64,000 nucleotides of DNA from an uncultured Selenomonadaceae bacterium (GTDB taxonomy: Bacteria; Bacillota; Negativicutes; Selenomonadales; Selenomonadaceae), in the NCBI GenBank assembly GCA_902778455.1, contig CACYXR010000008.1, positions 1 to 64,000 on the forward strand, given 5' to 3'. A program made the translations under genes and the position numbers. Shown in pieces: positions 27,458-36,030 of the stretch. Numbering within the stretch: the first letter of the stretch is position 1; the number at the start of each line of letters is the position of its first letter. Below the pieces are notes generated by a model. That model worked only from the letters and a program-made list of their open reading frames with translations. It searched no databases and was not told the origin of the DNA.

Positions 27458-29184
27458 TAATTACTTTTCCCGTACTGTATATGATAAAGCCCTGCGTACA
27501 GGCCGCCTGCCGCCAGAAGCTCCTCATGGGTGCCCTGCTCGCGGATCCTGCCGCCGTCCAGCACATAAATCCGGTCGGCGTTGATGATCGTCGAAAGCCG
27601 GTGCGCGATGACGAAGGACGTGCGCCCCACCATCAGACGGTCCAGCGCCGCCTGCACGATTTTCTCGCTCTCGGTGTCGAGAGCGCTGGTCGCCTCGTCG
27701 AGGATCAGGATGCGCGGGTCCTTCAAAATCGCCCGGGCAATGGCGATACGCTGCCGCTGTCCGCCGGAAAGGTTCGCGCCCCGCTCGCCGATTTCCGTAT
27801 CGTAGCCCTCGGGCAGCGCCATGATGAAATTATGCGCCCCCGCGTCCTTCGCCGCCGCCTCGATTTCCTCATCCGTGGCGTCCAACCGTCCGTACCGGAT
27901 ATTTTCGCGCACTGTTGCGGAAAACAGCACCGTTTCCTGCGGCACGATGCCGATCTGCGTGCGCAGCGACTCCGTCGTCACATCCCGGACGTCGTGACCG
28001 TCAATCGTGATCGAGCCGCCGGTCACATCATAGAAACGCGGGATCAGGTTCGCCACCGTGGATTTACCCGCGCCGGAGGGACCGACAAAAGCGATCATCT
28101 GCCCCGGCTCCGCCGTGAACGTCAAGTTCGACAGCGCCGGCACATCCTCCCGATAGGAGAAGCTGACGTCCGAAAAGCATACGCGCCCTTCCACGGGCGG
28201 AAGCGTCTTCGCGTCAGGCGCGTTCGTCACCGTTTCTTCCATGTCCAAGAGCGCGAATACGCGGTCTGCCCCCGCCATGGCTTTCTGTATCTGCGCGTAG
28301 ATGCGCGAAAGCCGCTTGACCGGGTTCGCGAGATTCACCGCGTAGGTCAGGAACGCCACCAGCGTGCCCGCCGTAATCACGCCGTCCACGACTTCCTTGC
28401 CGCCAAACCAGATAATGACCGTCACAGCAAGCGCCGCGAGGAATTCCACCGTCGGCGTCAGCAGGCTCGAAAGCTGCGCGTCCTTCATCACCGCGCGGAA
28501 ATTCAGCTCGTTCTGCTCGTGGAACCGGTCAATCTCAAACTCCTCCCGCACGAAGGACTTGACCACCCGTTCCGAGGAAATACTTTCCTGCATCAGCGCC
28601 GTGATGTCGGACATCCGTTCCTGGATCACCGAGCCCGCCGAGCGGACCTTCTTGCCGAAAATATCCATCGCCAGCCCGACCAGCGGCACCGTGATCAGCG
28701 TCAGGATGCTGAGCTTCCAGTCCAGCAGCACCATCATCGCCAGAGAGCCGACAAAGATCGCGCTCTCCGTCATCATCTCGACCATGCGCTCCACCAGCGC
28801 GCTTTGCAGCGCCGCCACATCGTTGGAGATATAGCTCATGATCTCGCCGGTCTGCTTCCGGTCGAAAAACGCAATCGGCAGCCGCTGGAGCTTTCGGAAT
28901 AGTACGTCCCGCACGTCCACGATCACGCGCTGGCCGATATACGATACCAGGTATCCCTGGCCGTAATAAAAAATCCCTCGAATGAAGAAGATCACGACGA
29001 TGCCGACGCAGATCAGGTTCAGCATGTCCATGTCCCGCGCCGCCAGCACCTTGTCGATCATGTCCTTGATGACCCAGGGCAAATAAAGATTCGCGGCCGC
29101 CGCGACGACAATGCAGACGATAGCCTCCAGCAGCCGTCTTTTATATGGCTTGATATAGGCGAGCAGTCGAAAATACCCCTTCAT
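27457..29184 (-). CDS. msbA: Lipid A flippase MsbA-type ABC transporter
   Basis: The 575-residue half-transporter flips lipid A core across the inner membrane. A six-helix exporter domain (about 15-310) is followed by an ATPase domain with GPSGAGKST (Walker A), LSGGQRQRIAIARAIL and LILDEATSALDTES. Family membership alone would fit many exporters; the location between lpxB (4-bp overlap) and waaA-lpxK gives the MsbA assignment. Confidence 0.93.
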   Translation of the reverse strand: MKGYFRLLAYIKPYKRRLLEAIVCIVVAAAANLYLPWVIKDMIDKVLAARDMDMLNLICVGIVVIFFIRGIFYYGQGYLVSYIGQRVIVDVRDVLFRKLQRLPIAFFDRKQTGEIMSYISNDVAALQSALVERMVEMMTESAIFVGSLAMMVLLDWKLSILTLITVPLVGLAMDIFGKKVRSAGSVIQERMSDITALMQESISSERVVKSFVREEFEIDRFHEQNELNFRAVMKDAQLSSLLTPTVEFLAALAVTVIIWFGGKEVVDGVITAGTLVAFLTYAVNLANPVKRLSRIYAQIQKAMAGADRVFALLDMEETVTNAPDAKTLPPVEGRVCFSDVSFSYREDVPALSNLTFTAEPGQMIAFVGPSGAGKSTVANLIPRFYDVTGGSITIDGHDVRDVTTESLRTQIGIVPQETVLFSATVRENIRYGRLDATDEEIEAAAKDAGAHNFIMALPEGYDTEIGERGANLSGGQRQRIAIARAILKDPRILILDEATSALDTESEKIVQAALDRLMVGRTSFVIAHRLSTIINADRIYVLDGGRIREQGTHEELLAAGGLYAGLYHIQYGKSN

Positions 29185-30317
29185 GCCCCGCCTCCCGCAG
29201 CGGCCACGATCCGCTGCGCCACGCGCTCCGACGAACCCGGTTCACCGAGAAGCGCGCAGGCTTCCTGCAGCTTCGCCCGCACTGCGTCCCTGTGCCCCGG
29301 TTCCGCCCAGAATTTGCGCGCCTCCGAGAAAATCCGCGCGGGATTCGCCTCGTCCTGCAAAAGCTCCGGCTGCACCATCTCGTCCAGCAGGATATTCGGC
29401 AGGCTGAAACATTTCACATGCACAAGAAGTTTTCCTATAAAATAAGAAACCGGCGACAAACGGTAAAGCACGATGCAGGGAAGTCCCATCAGCGCCGCCT
29501 CCATGACCACGGTCCCCGACGTCGCCAGCGCGAACTGCATGACCGACATCAAGTCATAGGTATGCTCCCGCGTGAAATTGATTTTGACGCCGGCCTCCGC
29601 CGCCATGCGTTCCATGCGGGACTGATCCATGCCCTGGGCCACCGGCAGGTAAAAGACCGTTTCCGGCTTTTCCTGCGCGATGCGCCGCGCGCCCTCCAGC
29701 ATCGCGGGAAACACCAGCGAGATTTCCTGTTTCCGGCTGCCCGGAAGCAAAAGGACCGGATAATCGCCGTCCTTTACGCTGAAAAACGCCCGCGCCTCCT
29801 CCGCCGTCATCGACGGGCGCACCGTATCCACCAAAGGATTCCCGACAAAGGAGATATTCGCCCCCGCCGCCTGATAGACGGGAAGCTCGAAGGGGAAAAT
29901 CGCGACGAACTCGTCGGCGAGCTTCGCGCAGTCCTTCGCGCGGCCCTTGCGCCACGCCCACGCCGACGGCGGGATATACGAAAACACGCGGACGCCGAGC
30001 GCCTTCGCCCGCTTCGCCAGCCGCCAGTTGAAATCGGGATAATCGATCAAGACGAGAAGGTCGGGCTTCTCGCGCTTGATCGACTCGGTCAGAAGATTCA
30101 AGAGCGAAAGGATTCGGGAAAGATTCATAAGGACTTCCCAAACGCCCATGACGCTGTATTCCGAGCAATCGGCGACAAGCCGGACGCCCGACGCCGCCAT
30201 CTGCGGACCGCCGAAGCCGAAAAGCTCCGCCCCCGGCGCGATTTTTTTCACGCCCTCCGCCAAACGCGCGCCATGAAGATCGCCGGACGCTTCCCCGGCG
30301 GAAAACATGATCTTCAA
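29181..30317 (-). CDS. lpxB: Lipid-A-disaccharide synthase LpxB
   Basis: The 378-residue GT19 glycosyltransferase joins UDP-diacylglucosamine to lipid X. Signatures are IMFSAGEASGDLHGARL at the N-terminus, YIPPSAWAWRKGRAKDCAK, GNPLVDTVRP, LLPGSRKQEI and ATSGTVVMEAALMGLPCIVLYR. I prefer the TTG at 30317 to the ATG at 30347. AAGAAGG lies at correct spacing before the TTG, family homology begins there, and a promoter -10 at 30354-30359 would leave the ATG without a leader. It heads the lipid A operon. Confidence 0.95.
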   Translation of the reverse strand: MKIMFSAGEASGDLHGARLAEGVKKIAPGAELFGFGGPQMAASGVRLVADCSEYSVMGVWEVLMNLSRILSLLNLLTESIKREKPDLLVLIDYPDFNWRLAKRAKALGVRVFSYIPPSAWAWRKGRAKDCAKLADEFVAIFPFELPVYQAAGANISFVGNPLVDTVRPSMTAEEARAFFSVKDGDYPVLLLPGSRKQEISLVFPAMLEGARRIAQEKPETVFYLPVAQGMDQSRMERMAAEAGVKINFTREHTYDLMSVMQFALATSGTVVMEAALMGLPCIVLYRLSPVSYFIGKLLVHVKCFSLPNILLDEMVQPELLQDEANPARIFSEARKFWAEPGHRDAVRAKLQEACALLGEPGSSERVAQRIVAAAGGGA

Positions 30318-30353
30318 CGGCGCACCTTCTTTCCAAAACTTTCCCATTAAAGT

Positions 30354-30383
30354 ATTTTAGCACAAAATCCATATCCGCTTCAA
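30354..30383 (-). promoter_or_regulatory. Promoter of the lpxB operon
   Basis: On the minus strand TTGAAG (30378-30383) and an extended TGC-TAAAAT (30354-30359) are 18 bp apart. Transcription would begin near 30347, about 30 nt before the TTG start of lpxB. Confidence 0.6.
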
Positions 30384-30511
30384 TAAAAACCGCGAAAAGA
30401 ATACACCGCGCAAATGAATATCGGCGGGAAAACAAAAAACGAAGACAATAAATATCTCCGCACGCTCGCGCAGCCGGAACACAACCGCCGCGTACGCATC
30501 ATGCTTACAGC

Positions 30512-30545
30512 AAAACTGCCTTCCCCGGGAAGAGAAGGCAGTTTT
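30512..30545. terminator. Hairpin terminator
   Basis: AAAACTGCCTTC (30512-30523) pairs perfectly with GAAGGCAGTTTT (30534-30545). With A- and T-rich flanks it can terminate in either direction. It is placed to end the minus-strand 30613-31302 gene. Confidence 0.75.
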
Positions 30546-30571
30546 CATTTTATTTTCAGGTTATGTTCGAA

Positions 30572-30587
30572 TGTTTCACGTGAAACA
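30572..30587. promoter_or_regulatory. parS centromere-like site
   Basis: TGTTTCACGTGAAACA is a 16-bp perfect palindrome identical to the bacterial parS consensus bound by ParB/Spo0J. It lies in the 3' intergenic space of the 30613 gene. Such sites cluster around the replication origin and load ParB for chromosome segregation. No parA/parB genes are in the window. Confidence 0.9.
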
Positions 30588-30612
30588 ATTTGTAGTTTTT
30601 TCGCAAACAATT

Positions 30613-31302
30613 TCACAGCGAGTCATGGAGCGGCGACCATGAGAAAACGGGCGCCTTTGTTTCGAATTGGTCGAACGCGCCGTCCGCGTGGAGCTCTCCG
30701 AAGTGCAGCGCATATCTTTTCTGATAGACGACCTCGACCTCGATGGGCATATCTGCCGCGATTGCCTCGGCGGGCAAATCGAGCACGAGGCCGATGCGGC
30801 TCCAGGACGAGCCGCCAAGCTCGGAGTCCTTCGCGCGCTGCACCAGCGTGTAGCGGCGCGCCGTCGGCTCGATTTCATGGAATCGGCCCTGATGAATCTT
30901 TATTTCGGCGTTCGCCAGCCCATCGCGGTCAAGATTGCGGCAGGAAAAACGCAGACGCAGCTGATAAGTCCCTCCCGCTTGCTCCAGCGCGGCGAAATCC
31001 ACATGACCGGTGCGCCCCTGCTCAAGCTGAATGCTCATCACATGACAATACGGCGTCAGAAGATAGGCTTCCGCCTCGATCTCCTGTTCCTTGTTTTCGT
31101 CCGGCGTGCGTCCGAAAACCTCCGCCTCCGACTGGGAACGGAACACAAAACTCACGCGTTTTTTCGGCACCAGCTTGTTCGCGTCCGCCTTCGCCATCAA
31201 AACCTCTTCCTCCGACAAGCTCGGCGCCGCCATGACGGGCTGCGTTCCCAAAAGCAGCAAAGCCGCCGCCAGCATCGCCCCGGTTTTTTTCAAAAGCTTC
31301 AT
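30613..31302 (-). CDS. Secreted hypothetical protein
   Basis: The 229-residue product has a signal peptide (MKLLKKTGAMLAAALLLLGT, cleavage after VMA) and a soluble beta-rich body without further TM segments. Single Cys residues fall in LLTPYCHVMS and RFSCRNLD. I do not recognise a family. The ATG at 31302 is chosen because AAAGGA lies 9 bp upstream; earlier TTG/ATG codons overlap that site. It is divergent from cysK and followed by a terminator and the parS site. Confidence 0.75.
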   Translation of the reverse strand: MKLLKKTGAMLAAALLLLGTQPVMAAPSLSEEEVLMAKADANKLVPKKRVSFVFRSQSEAEVFGRTPDENKEQEIEAEAYLLTPYCHVMSIQLEQGRTGHVDFAALEQAGGTYQLRLRFSCRNLDRDGLANAEIKIHQGRFHEIEPTARRYTLVQRAKDSELGGSSWSRIGLVLDLPAEAIAADMPIEVEVVYQKRYALHFGELHADGAFDQFETKAPVFSWSPLHDSL

Positions 31303-31401
31303 TTGGTTCATTCCTTTCCGCAATTACTCTCCGTATCACAGAAAAATCATAAAAGAAAGCGCCAAAATTGTCAAGAATGGCACGCTTCGTCAAAATCCCC
31401 A

Positions 31402-31430
31402 TTGACAAACTATGAAATATTGTATAAAAT
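31402..31430 (+). promoter_or_regulatory. cysK promoter
   Basis: TTGACA (31402-31407) and TAAAAT (31425-31430) are separated by exactly 17 bp, upstream of an AGGAGG site and the cysK ATG. No T-box or riboswitch fits in the short leader. Confidence 0.75.
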
Positions 31431-31462
31431 TTTCCTATATCCATATTTAGGAGGCGTTTTTC

Positions 31463-32395
31463 ATGGGCAAAATTTATCAGGGCATGACGGAATTGATCGG
31501 GGGCACTCCGCTCCTCCAGGCGAATAATTTTATGAAGGCAAAGGATTTTCAGGCGACGCTGCTGGTAAAGCTCGAATATTTCAATCCGGCGGGAAGCGTC
31601 AAGGACCGTATCGCGAAAGCGATGATCGAGGACGCGGAAAAGCGCGGCGTTTTGAAAAAGGACTCGGTAATCATCGAGCCGACCAGCGGCAACACGGGCA
31701 TCGGCCTCGCCAGCGTGGCGGCGGCGCGCGGCTATCGGGCAATCCTGACCATGCCGGAGACCATGAGCGTCGAACGGCGCAACCTTCTCAAAGCCTATGG
31801 TGCGGAAATCGTGCTGACCGACGGCTCGAAGGGCATGAAAGGCGCCATCGAGAAAGCGGAAACTCTGGCGAAGGAAACGCCGGGCGCGTTCATCCCCTCG
31901 CAGTTCACGAATCCCGTGAATCCTGCGGCCCACCGGGCGACCACCGGGCCGGAGATCTGGGACGACACCGACGGCGCGGTGGACATTTTTGTCGCGGGCG
32001 TCGGCACTGGCGGCACATTGACCGGCGTCGGCGAATATCTGAAGGAGAAAAAGCCTTCGGTCAAGATCGTCGCGGTGGAGCCGGAGGCTTCACAGGTGCT
32101 CGGCAAAGGGCAGGCGGGGCCGCATAAGATCCAGGGTATCGGCGCCGGTTTTGTGCCGGACACGCTGAACACGAATATCTACGATGAGATTCTTCCGATC
32201 GCCAACGAGGAAGCGTTCCTGTTCGGCAAGGAATTCGCCCGTGCCGAAGGCGTACTCGTCGGCATTTCCTCCGGAGCGGCGCTGGCCGCCGCCGCGAAGC
32301 TGGCCGCGCGTCCCGAGAACAGGGGCAAGACCATCGTGGCCCTGCTGCCGGATACCGGCGAACGCTATCTCTCCACCGACCTTTTCAGCGAATAA
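31463..32395 (+). CDS. cysK: Cysteine synthase A (O-acetylserine sulfhydrylase)
   Basis: This 310-residue PLP enzyme makes cysteine from O-acetylserine and sulfide. It has the PLP lysine K47 in NPAGSVKDR, the substrate loop [12 protein letters not shown], the phosphate-binding GVGTGGT, and a C-terminal [14 protein letters not shown]. Length and motifs are canonical for CysK. AGGAGG supports the ATG. It is monocistronic, with its own promoter and terminator. Confidence 0.96.
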   Translation: MGKIYQGMTELIGGTPLLQANNFMKAKDFQATLLVKLEYFNPAGSVKDRIAKAMIEDAEKRGVLKKDSVIIEPTSGNTGIGLASVAAARGYRAILTMPETMSVERRNLLKAYGAEIVLTDGSKGMKGAIEKAETLAKETPGAFIPSQFTNPVNPAAHRATTGPEIWDDTDGAVDIFVAGVGTGGTLTGVGEYLKEKKPSVKIVAVEPEASQVLGKGQAGPHKIQGIGAGFVPDTLNTNIYDEILPIANEEAFLFGKEFARAEGVLVGISSGAALAAAAKLAARPENRGKTIVALLPDTGERYLSTDLFSE

Positions 32396-32425
32396 AGGAA
32401 ACCTAACGTCCCCCTCATGCAAAAA

Positions 32426-32459
32426 CCGTCGCGCGTTTTGCTTCGCGCGGCGGCTTTTT
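32426..32459 (+). terminator. Terminator after cysK
   Basis: CCGTCGCGCG (32426-32435) pairs with CGCGCGGCGG (32444-32453), with one G-T pair, followed by CTTTTTG. Confidence 0.8.
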
Positions 32460-32546
32460 GTCTTTACAAACGAGATGGCTTTCATTACAATATATAAGTC
32501 ACACGAAAAATGCAAAAATAAGAATTACGGAAAGGAGGCGCGCGAT

Positions 32547-33287
32547 GTGCGTTTGAACAAGTCCGGCCTTCTCGCGTCCCACGGCGAGGTGCTGCGGGAG
32601 GGCATCCGGGACGGGATGCCGATTGCCCTCGGTTATTTTGTCGTGGCGTTCACTCTCGGCATTGCCGCGCGGAACGCGGGCCTTTCGCCTTTGCAGGGCT
32701 TTCTCGCCAGCTTTTTCAACAACGCTTCGGCGGGGGAATACGCTGCCTTCACGGTCATCGCCGCCGACAGCCCGTATCTGGAAATGGCGCTGATCACGCT
32801 GGTGGCCAACGCGCGCTATCTTTTGATGAGCTGCGTGCTGAGCCAGCGCTTCGCACCGGACGCTTCGATCTGGCACCGGATTTTCGTCGGCTTCGACGTG
32901 ACCGACGAGATTTTCGGCATTTCCGCCGCACGCCCCGCGCCCCTCGACCCCTATTACAATTACGGCGCGATGCTCGTGGCGCTGCCCGGCTGGGCGGGGG
33001 GCACGGCCATCGGCATCATGGCGGGAAACGCGCTTCCGCCGGCAATCGTCAGCGCACTTTCCGTGGCGCTTTACGGCATGTTCCTCGCGATTATCATCCC
33101 GCCCGCGCGGGTGAACCGCGTCATCGGCGCTTTCGTCCTGCTGGCCTTCGCGGCCAGCTTCGCCGCCTCGGTGCTGCCGGTAATCTCGGAACTGTCCGGC
33201 GGCACGAGGACCATCCTTTTGACCGTCGTGCTTTCGGCGATTGCCGCCGTGAAATATCCGCGGAAAGATGAGGAGAGTGAGACATGA
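32547..33287 (+). CDS. azlC: AzlC family branched-chain amino acid exporter, large subunit
   Basis: The 246-residue inner-membrane protein has about seven hydrophobic segments. It opens with REGIRDGMPIALGYFVVAFTLG and contains FFNNASAGEYAAF and NARYLLMSCVLSQRF, which are AzlC hallmarks. With AzlD it exports branched-chain amino acids. I chose the GTG at 32547, which follows AAGGAGG by 8 bp; the frame is open through the cysK terminator upstream. It overlaps azlD by 4 bp. Confidence 0.92.
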   Translation: MRLNKSGLLASHGEVLREGIRDGMPIALGYFVVAFTLGIAARNAGLSPLQGFLASFFNNASAGEYAAFTVIAADSPYLEMALITLVANARYLLMSCVLSQRFAPDASIWHRIFVGFDVTDEIFGISAARPAPLDPYYNYGAMLVALPGWAGGTAIGIMAGNALPPAIVSALSVALYGMFLAIIIPPARVNRVIGAFVLLAFAASFAASVLPVISELSGGTRTILLTVVLSAIAAVKYPRKDEESET

Positions 33288-33595
33288 AGCACAGCATTTG
33301 GACCTATCTCCTCGTGATGTCCGCGGTCACGCTGGCCATACGCATCCTGCCGCTGACGCTGATCCGCCGGCAGATCAAGAGCCGCTTCGTGCGCTCGTTC
33401 CTGTTTTATGTGCCGTACATCACGCTGGCGGTCATGACCTTCCCCGACATCATCCACGCGACGCAGACGCCAATCTCGGGCATGCTGGCGCTGATTTTCG
33501 GAGCGATCCTGGCATGGCTCGGAGCAAGCCTTTTCAAGGTTTCGGCGTTTTGCTGCATTGTTGTGTTCGTGGCGGAACGTTTCTTAATTGGATAA
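33284..33595 (+). CDS. azlD: AzlD family branched-chain amino acid exporter, small subunit
   Basis: The 103-residue membrane protein has three to four TM segments, with the family pattern AIRILPLTLIRRQIKSRFVRSFL and VPYITLAVMTFPDI. It is coupled to azlC by a 4-bp overlap, as is usual for the pair. Confidence 0.92.
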   Translation: MKHSIWTYLLVMSAVTLAIRILPLTLIRRQIKSRFVRSFLFYVPYITLAVMTFPDIIHATQTPISGMLALIFGAILAWLGASLFKVSAFCCIVVFVAERFLIG

Positions 33596-34286
33596 AAAGG
33601 ATACGTCCACGTCCCAAAGGGGTTTCACCCCTTTGAACCCCACAAAAGGAGGACAAGCCCTCCTTTTGAAACCTCCCAAATTCGCGACGCAAGATTAGAG
33701 AAATGCCACCAAACAAGCCGCGTTCCGGCGATTGCTGACGCCACCGCTGGACGCCGCGCAATTCGGTGAACTTAGACACAGGGCACGGCGTCCCAAGCTC
33801 GTTTTAGGATAGGAGCAAGCGCAAATTCTGTCAGCGTAACAAAGGAGCGCCTCCAACAAGCAACGAATGCTTCGCTTCACGAAAACCGCGCAAACTCAGG
33901 CCCGAAACACAACCAGTGGCGCGAGCTAATTCCGCAAAACTCGCAAAACCAGCGTCCACCACTATCCTCGCCGGGCCTTGCCGCCGCACCCTTCCGTCAC
34001 GTTCACTCCTGATGTGCGGCGGCTGAGCCCCGCGCAAGCTAAAGTTAAAACGCGGACGGAATGTATATCTTTATTGCAGCTTCCCATCGCGATTTTTAGC
34101 AGGGATTCAAAAGGGGCGCAGCCCCTTTGCGAGGATGCTCGAAGGAGCAGCGCTCCTTCGAATAAACTATCTTCAAAAAAACGAAAGAAAAAATCAGAAA
34201 ATAAATCGGAAATCTCGTGCATGCGTCTTGTACAAGCATGCCATTTATCGACGGATCACTTTCCTTCGATAAAAACGACCTTAAAA
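33596..34286. repeat. Hairpin-rich noncoding island
   Basis: About 690 bp without a convincing gene. The left part has CAAAGGGGTTTCACCCCTTTG and AAAAGGAGG...CCTCCTTTT hairpins. The right part (about 34108-34164) has AAAAGGGGCGCAGCCCCTTT and GAAGGAGCAGCGCTCCTTC hairpins. The middle looks noncoding in all frames. The symmetry of matching hairpins at both ends suggests a repetitive element or a decayed one. Confidence 0.5.
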
Positions 34287-34323
34287 CAATAAAAAGAGGG
34301 GTGGTTTGCCCCTCTTTTTATTG
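34287..34323. terminator. Bidirectional terminator at the dinB 3' end
   Basis: CAATAAAAAGAGGGG (34287-34301) is perfectly inverted as CCCCTCTTTTTATTG (34309-34323). The right arm contains the dinB stop codon. Confidence 0.85.
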
Positions 34324-35478
34324 TTTCGGCGTTTGCAGCGCGGCGCGCGTCACCACCCCTTCTCCGAAGCGACGCTTCAGGCTGTCGATCGCGCCGTAGA
34401 GCCGATCCTTCTTTTCGTGGTCGTCGAAAAGCGAAACCTCCCCACCTTCCGAAAGATTCCCGGCGGAGACGCCGAGGAGCCGTATCCCCTGCCCCGGCGG
34501 CATGGAAAAAGCCCGGAACAGTGTCTGCGCCTCCCGGAAGATATCCTCATCGTAGGCAATCGGCTCGGGAAGCGTCTGCTGGCGGGTGAAGGTGTCGAAG
34601 GAGCCGAGACGGATCTTCAGCGTAATCGTCCGCGCGAAAAGCCCTTGCCGCCGCAGACGCCATCCGACTTCCTCCGAAAGCGCGAGCAGCACTTTTTCGG
34701 CTTCCTCGCGGGAGCGGATGTCCTCGTCGAAGGTCTCCTCCCTCCCGATAGACTGTGCGGCGCGCCGAGGCTCCACAGGGCGTTCGTCGAGACCGTGGGC
34801 GAGGGCGAGAAGCTGCGACGCCATCCGATTGCCGAGGGCCTGAGCCAGTTTCCCTCTGTCGGCAGCGGCAAGCTGACCGATGGTCCTGAAGCCGAGGGCG
34901 GCAAGCCGTGCCTCGGTCTTTTTCCCGACGCCGAAGATGCGGTTCACGGGCAGCGGCGCCAGAACCTTTTCCGCGTCCTCCGGCCGGATGACCACGAGGC
35001 CGTCCGGCTTTTCGAGGTCGGAGGCCAGCTTCGCGAGGAATTTGTTCGGCGCGATTCCGACGGAAGCGGTCAGTCCCGTTTCCTCCCGCACGGCGCGCTT
35101 GATTTCCTCGCCGTAGACACGGGGATTTTCCATCAGCCGCTCCATGCCCGTGAGGTCGAGAAACCCTTCGTCGATGGAAAGCTGCTCGATGACCGGGGAA
35201 AAACGCGACAGAATCGAGAAAATCTGCCGCGACACGTCGCTGTACCGGGCATGGTCGGGATGAAGGAAAATCGCGTTAGGACAGAGCCGCCGCGCAATCG
35301 CCATCGCCTGCGCCGAATGAACGCCGAACTTCCGCGCCTCATAGGAAGCGGTAGACACGACGCCCCGCGGTCCCAGCCCGCCGACGATCACAGGTTTTCC
35401 CCGATACTCCTCATGGTCGCGCTGCTCGACAGAAGCGAAAAACGCGTCCATATCGATATGAAGAACAATCCGTTCCAT
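34318..35478 (-). CDS. dinB: DNA polymerase IV
   Basis: This 386-residue Y-family translesion polymerase starts with MERIVLHIDMDAFFASVEQ (catalytic Asp). It contains YEARKFGVHSAQAMAIARRLCPNA, the SIDEGFLDLT active-site block, helix-hairpin-helix IFGVGKKTEARLAALG and a little-finger domain. AGGAGGG lies just before the ATG at 35478; the frame is open a few codons upstream. No LexA-type box is visible in its 5' region. Confidence 0.95.
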   Translation of the reverse strand: MERIVLHIDMDAFFASVEQRDHEEYRGKPVIVGGLGPRGVVSTASYEARKFGVHSAQAMAIARRLCPNAIFLHPDHARYSDVSRQIFSILSRFSPVIEQLSIDEGFLDLTGMERLMENPRVYGEEIKRAVREETGLTASVGIAPNKFLAKLASDLEKPDGLVVIRPEDAEKVLAPLPVNRIFGVGKKTEARLAALGFRTIGQLAAADRGKLAQALGNRMASQLLALAHGLDERPVEPRRAAQSIGREETFDEDIRSREEAEKVLLALSEEVGWRLRRQGLFARTITLKIRLGSFDTFTRQQTLPEPIAYDEDIFREAQTLFRAFSMPPGQGIRLLGVSAGNLSEGGEVSLFDDHEKKDRLYGAIDSLKRRFGEGVVTRAALQTPKQ

Positions 35479-35579
35479 GACGCGCCCTCCTGATTGATAC
35501 ATCAATTTTTAATTAAAACTTCCCACACGCACAATCACTCTGAAACTTAATGGCATAAGATTAAAAGTAACAACATTCC

Positions 35580-35607
35580 CTTGCCTTCCCCTCGAGGGGA
35601 AGGCAAG
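35580..35607. repeat. GC-rich palindrome, core-only form
   Basis: A 28-bp perfect palindrome centred on CCCCTCGAGGGG carries the outer arms CTTGCCTTCCCC/GGGGAAGGCAAG. These match the end arms of the long copies at 2688-2842 and 27308-27457. Confidence 0.75.
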
Positions 35608-35727
35608 AGTTCGTGATTTTTTTACGACGGAAGTTTTGGTTTACGGGATAATAGATAGGTTTGTTGGAATTATTCATGTGGAAATTTTAAGTTTTAATAT
35701 ATTCCATAGAACTTACTCTTATTTAAC

Positions 35728-35755
35728 TTGCAATATAGCTACAATATAGTAGAAT
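35728..35755 (+). promoter_or_regulatory. Putative promoter of the small orphan gene
   Basis: TTGCAA (35728-35733) and TAGAAT (35750-35755) are separated by 16 bp, about 30 bp before the 35787 start. The surrounding sequence is strongly AT-rich. Confidence 0.5.
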
Positions 35756-35786
35756 AGGCATATAAATTAAGATTAGAGCGGAGTGG

Positions 35787-35975
35787 ATGGCCATGACAAT
35801 AACCACGAAGCGGATTGGTACGACACCTGAATTGGAAAAACCGACGCAACTTTCTCATACAACTGCCAAAACGAATAATGAATTGAAAAACGACTTAACC
35901 AATGTTCGTGCCAACCAAAACCTGAGCCGTCTATTTTCTACGCCGGATAAACTCTTCGAAGACTTGAAAATTTGA
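35787..35975 (+). CDS. Small hypothetical protein, 62 aa
   Basis: A short hydrophilic protein rich in Thr, Asn, Lys and Leu, with no TM or signal. The Thr-rich N-terminal half and the C-terminal helical SRLFSTPDKLFEDLKI part suggest a small soluble or partner-binding protein. The start is ATG 35787 or ATG 35793; the purine-rich GAGCGGAGTGG favours the second. Promoter and terminator define it as a separate unit. No family recognised. Confidence 0.55.
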   Translation: MAMTITTKRIGTTPELEKPTQLSHTTAKTNNELKNDLTNVRANQNLSRLFSTPDKLFEDLKI

Positions 35976-36000
35976 CGATGTTGCTCAATATATGTTTCTG

Positions 36001-36030
36001 CCCGCCGCAACGGCGGGCTTTTTCTTTTTA
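36001..36030 (+). terminator. Terminator after the small orphan gene
   Basis: CCCGCCG (36001-36007) and CGGCGGG (36011-36017) form a stem followed by CTTTTTCTTTTTA. The T run overlaps the stop codon of the convergent helicase gene. Confidence 0.8.
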
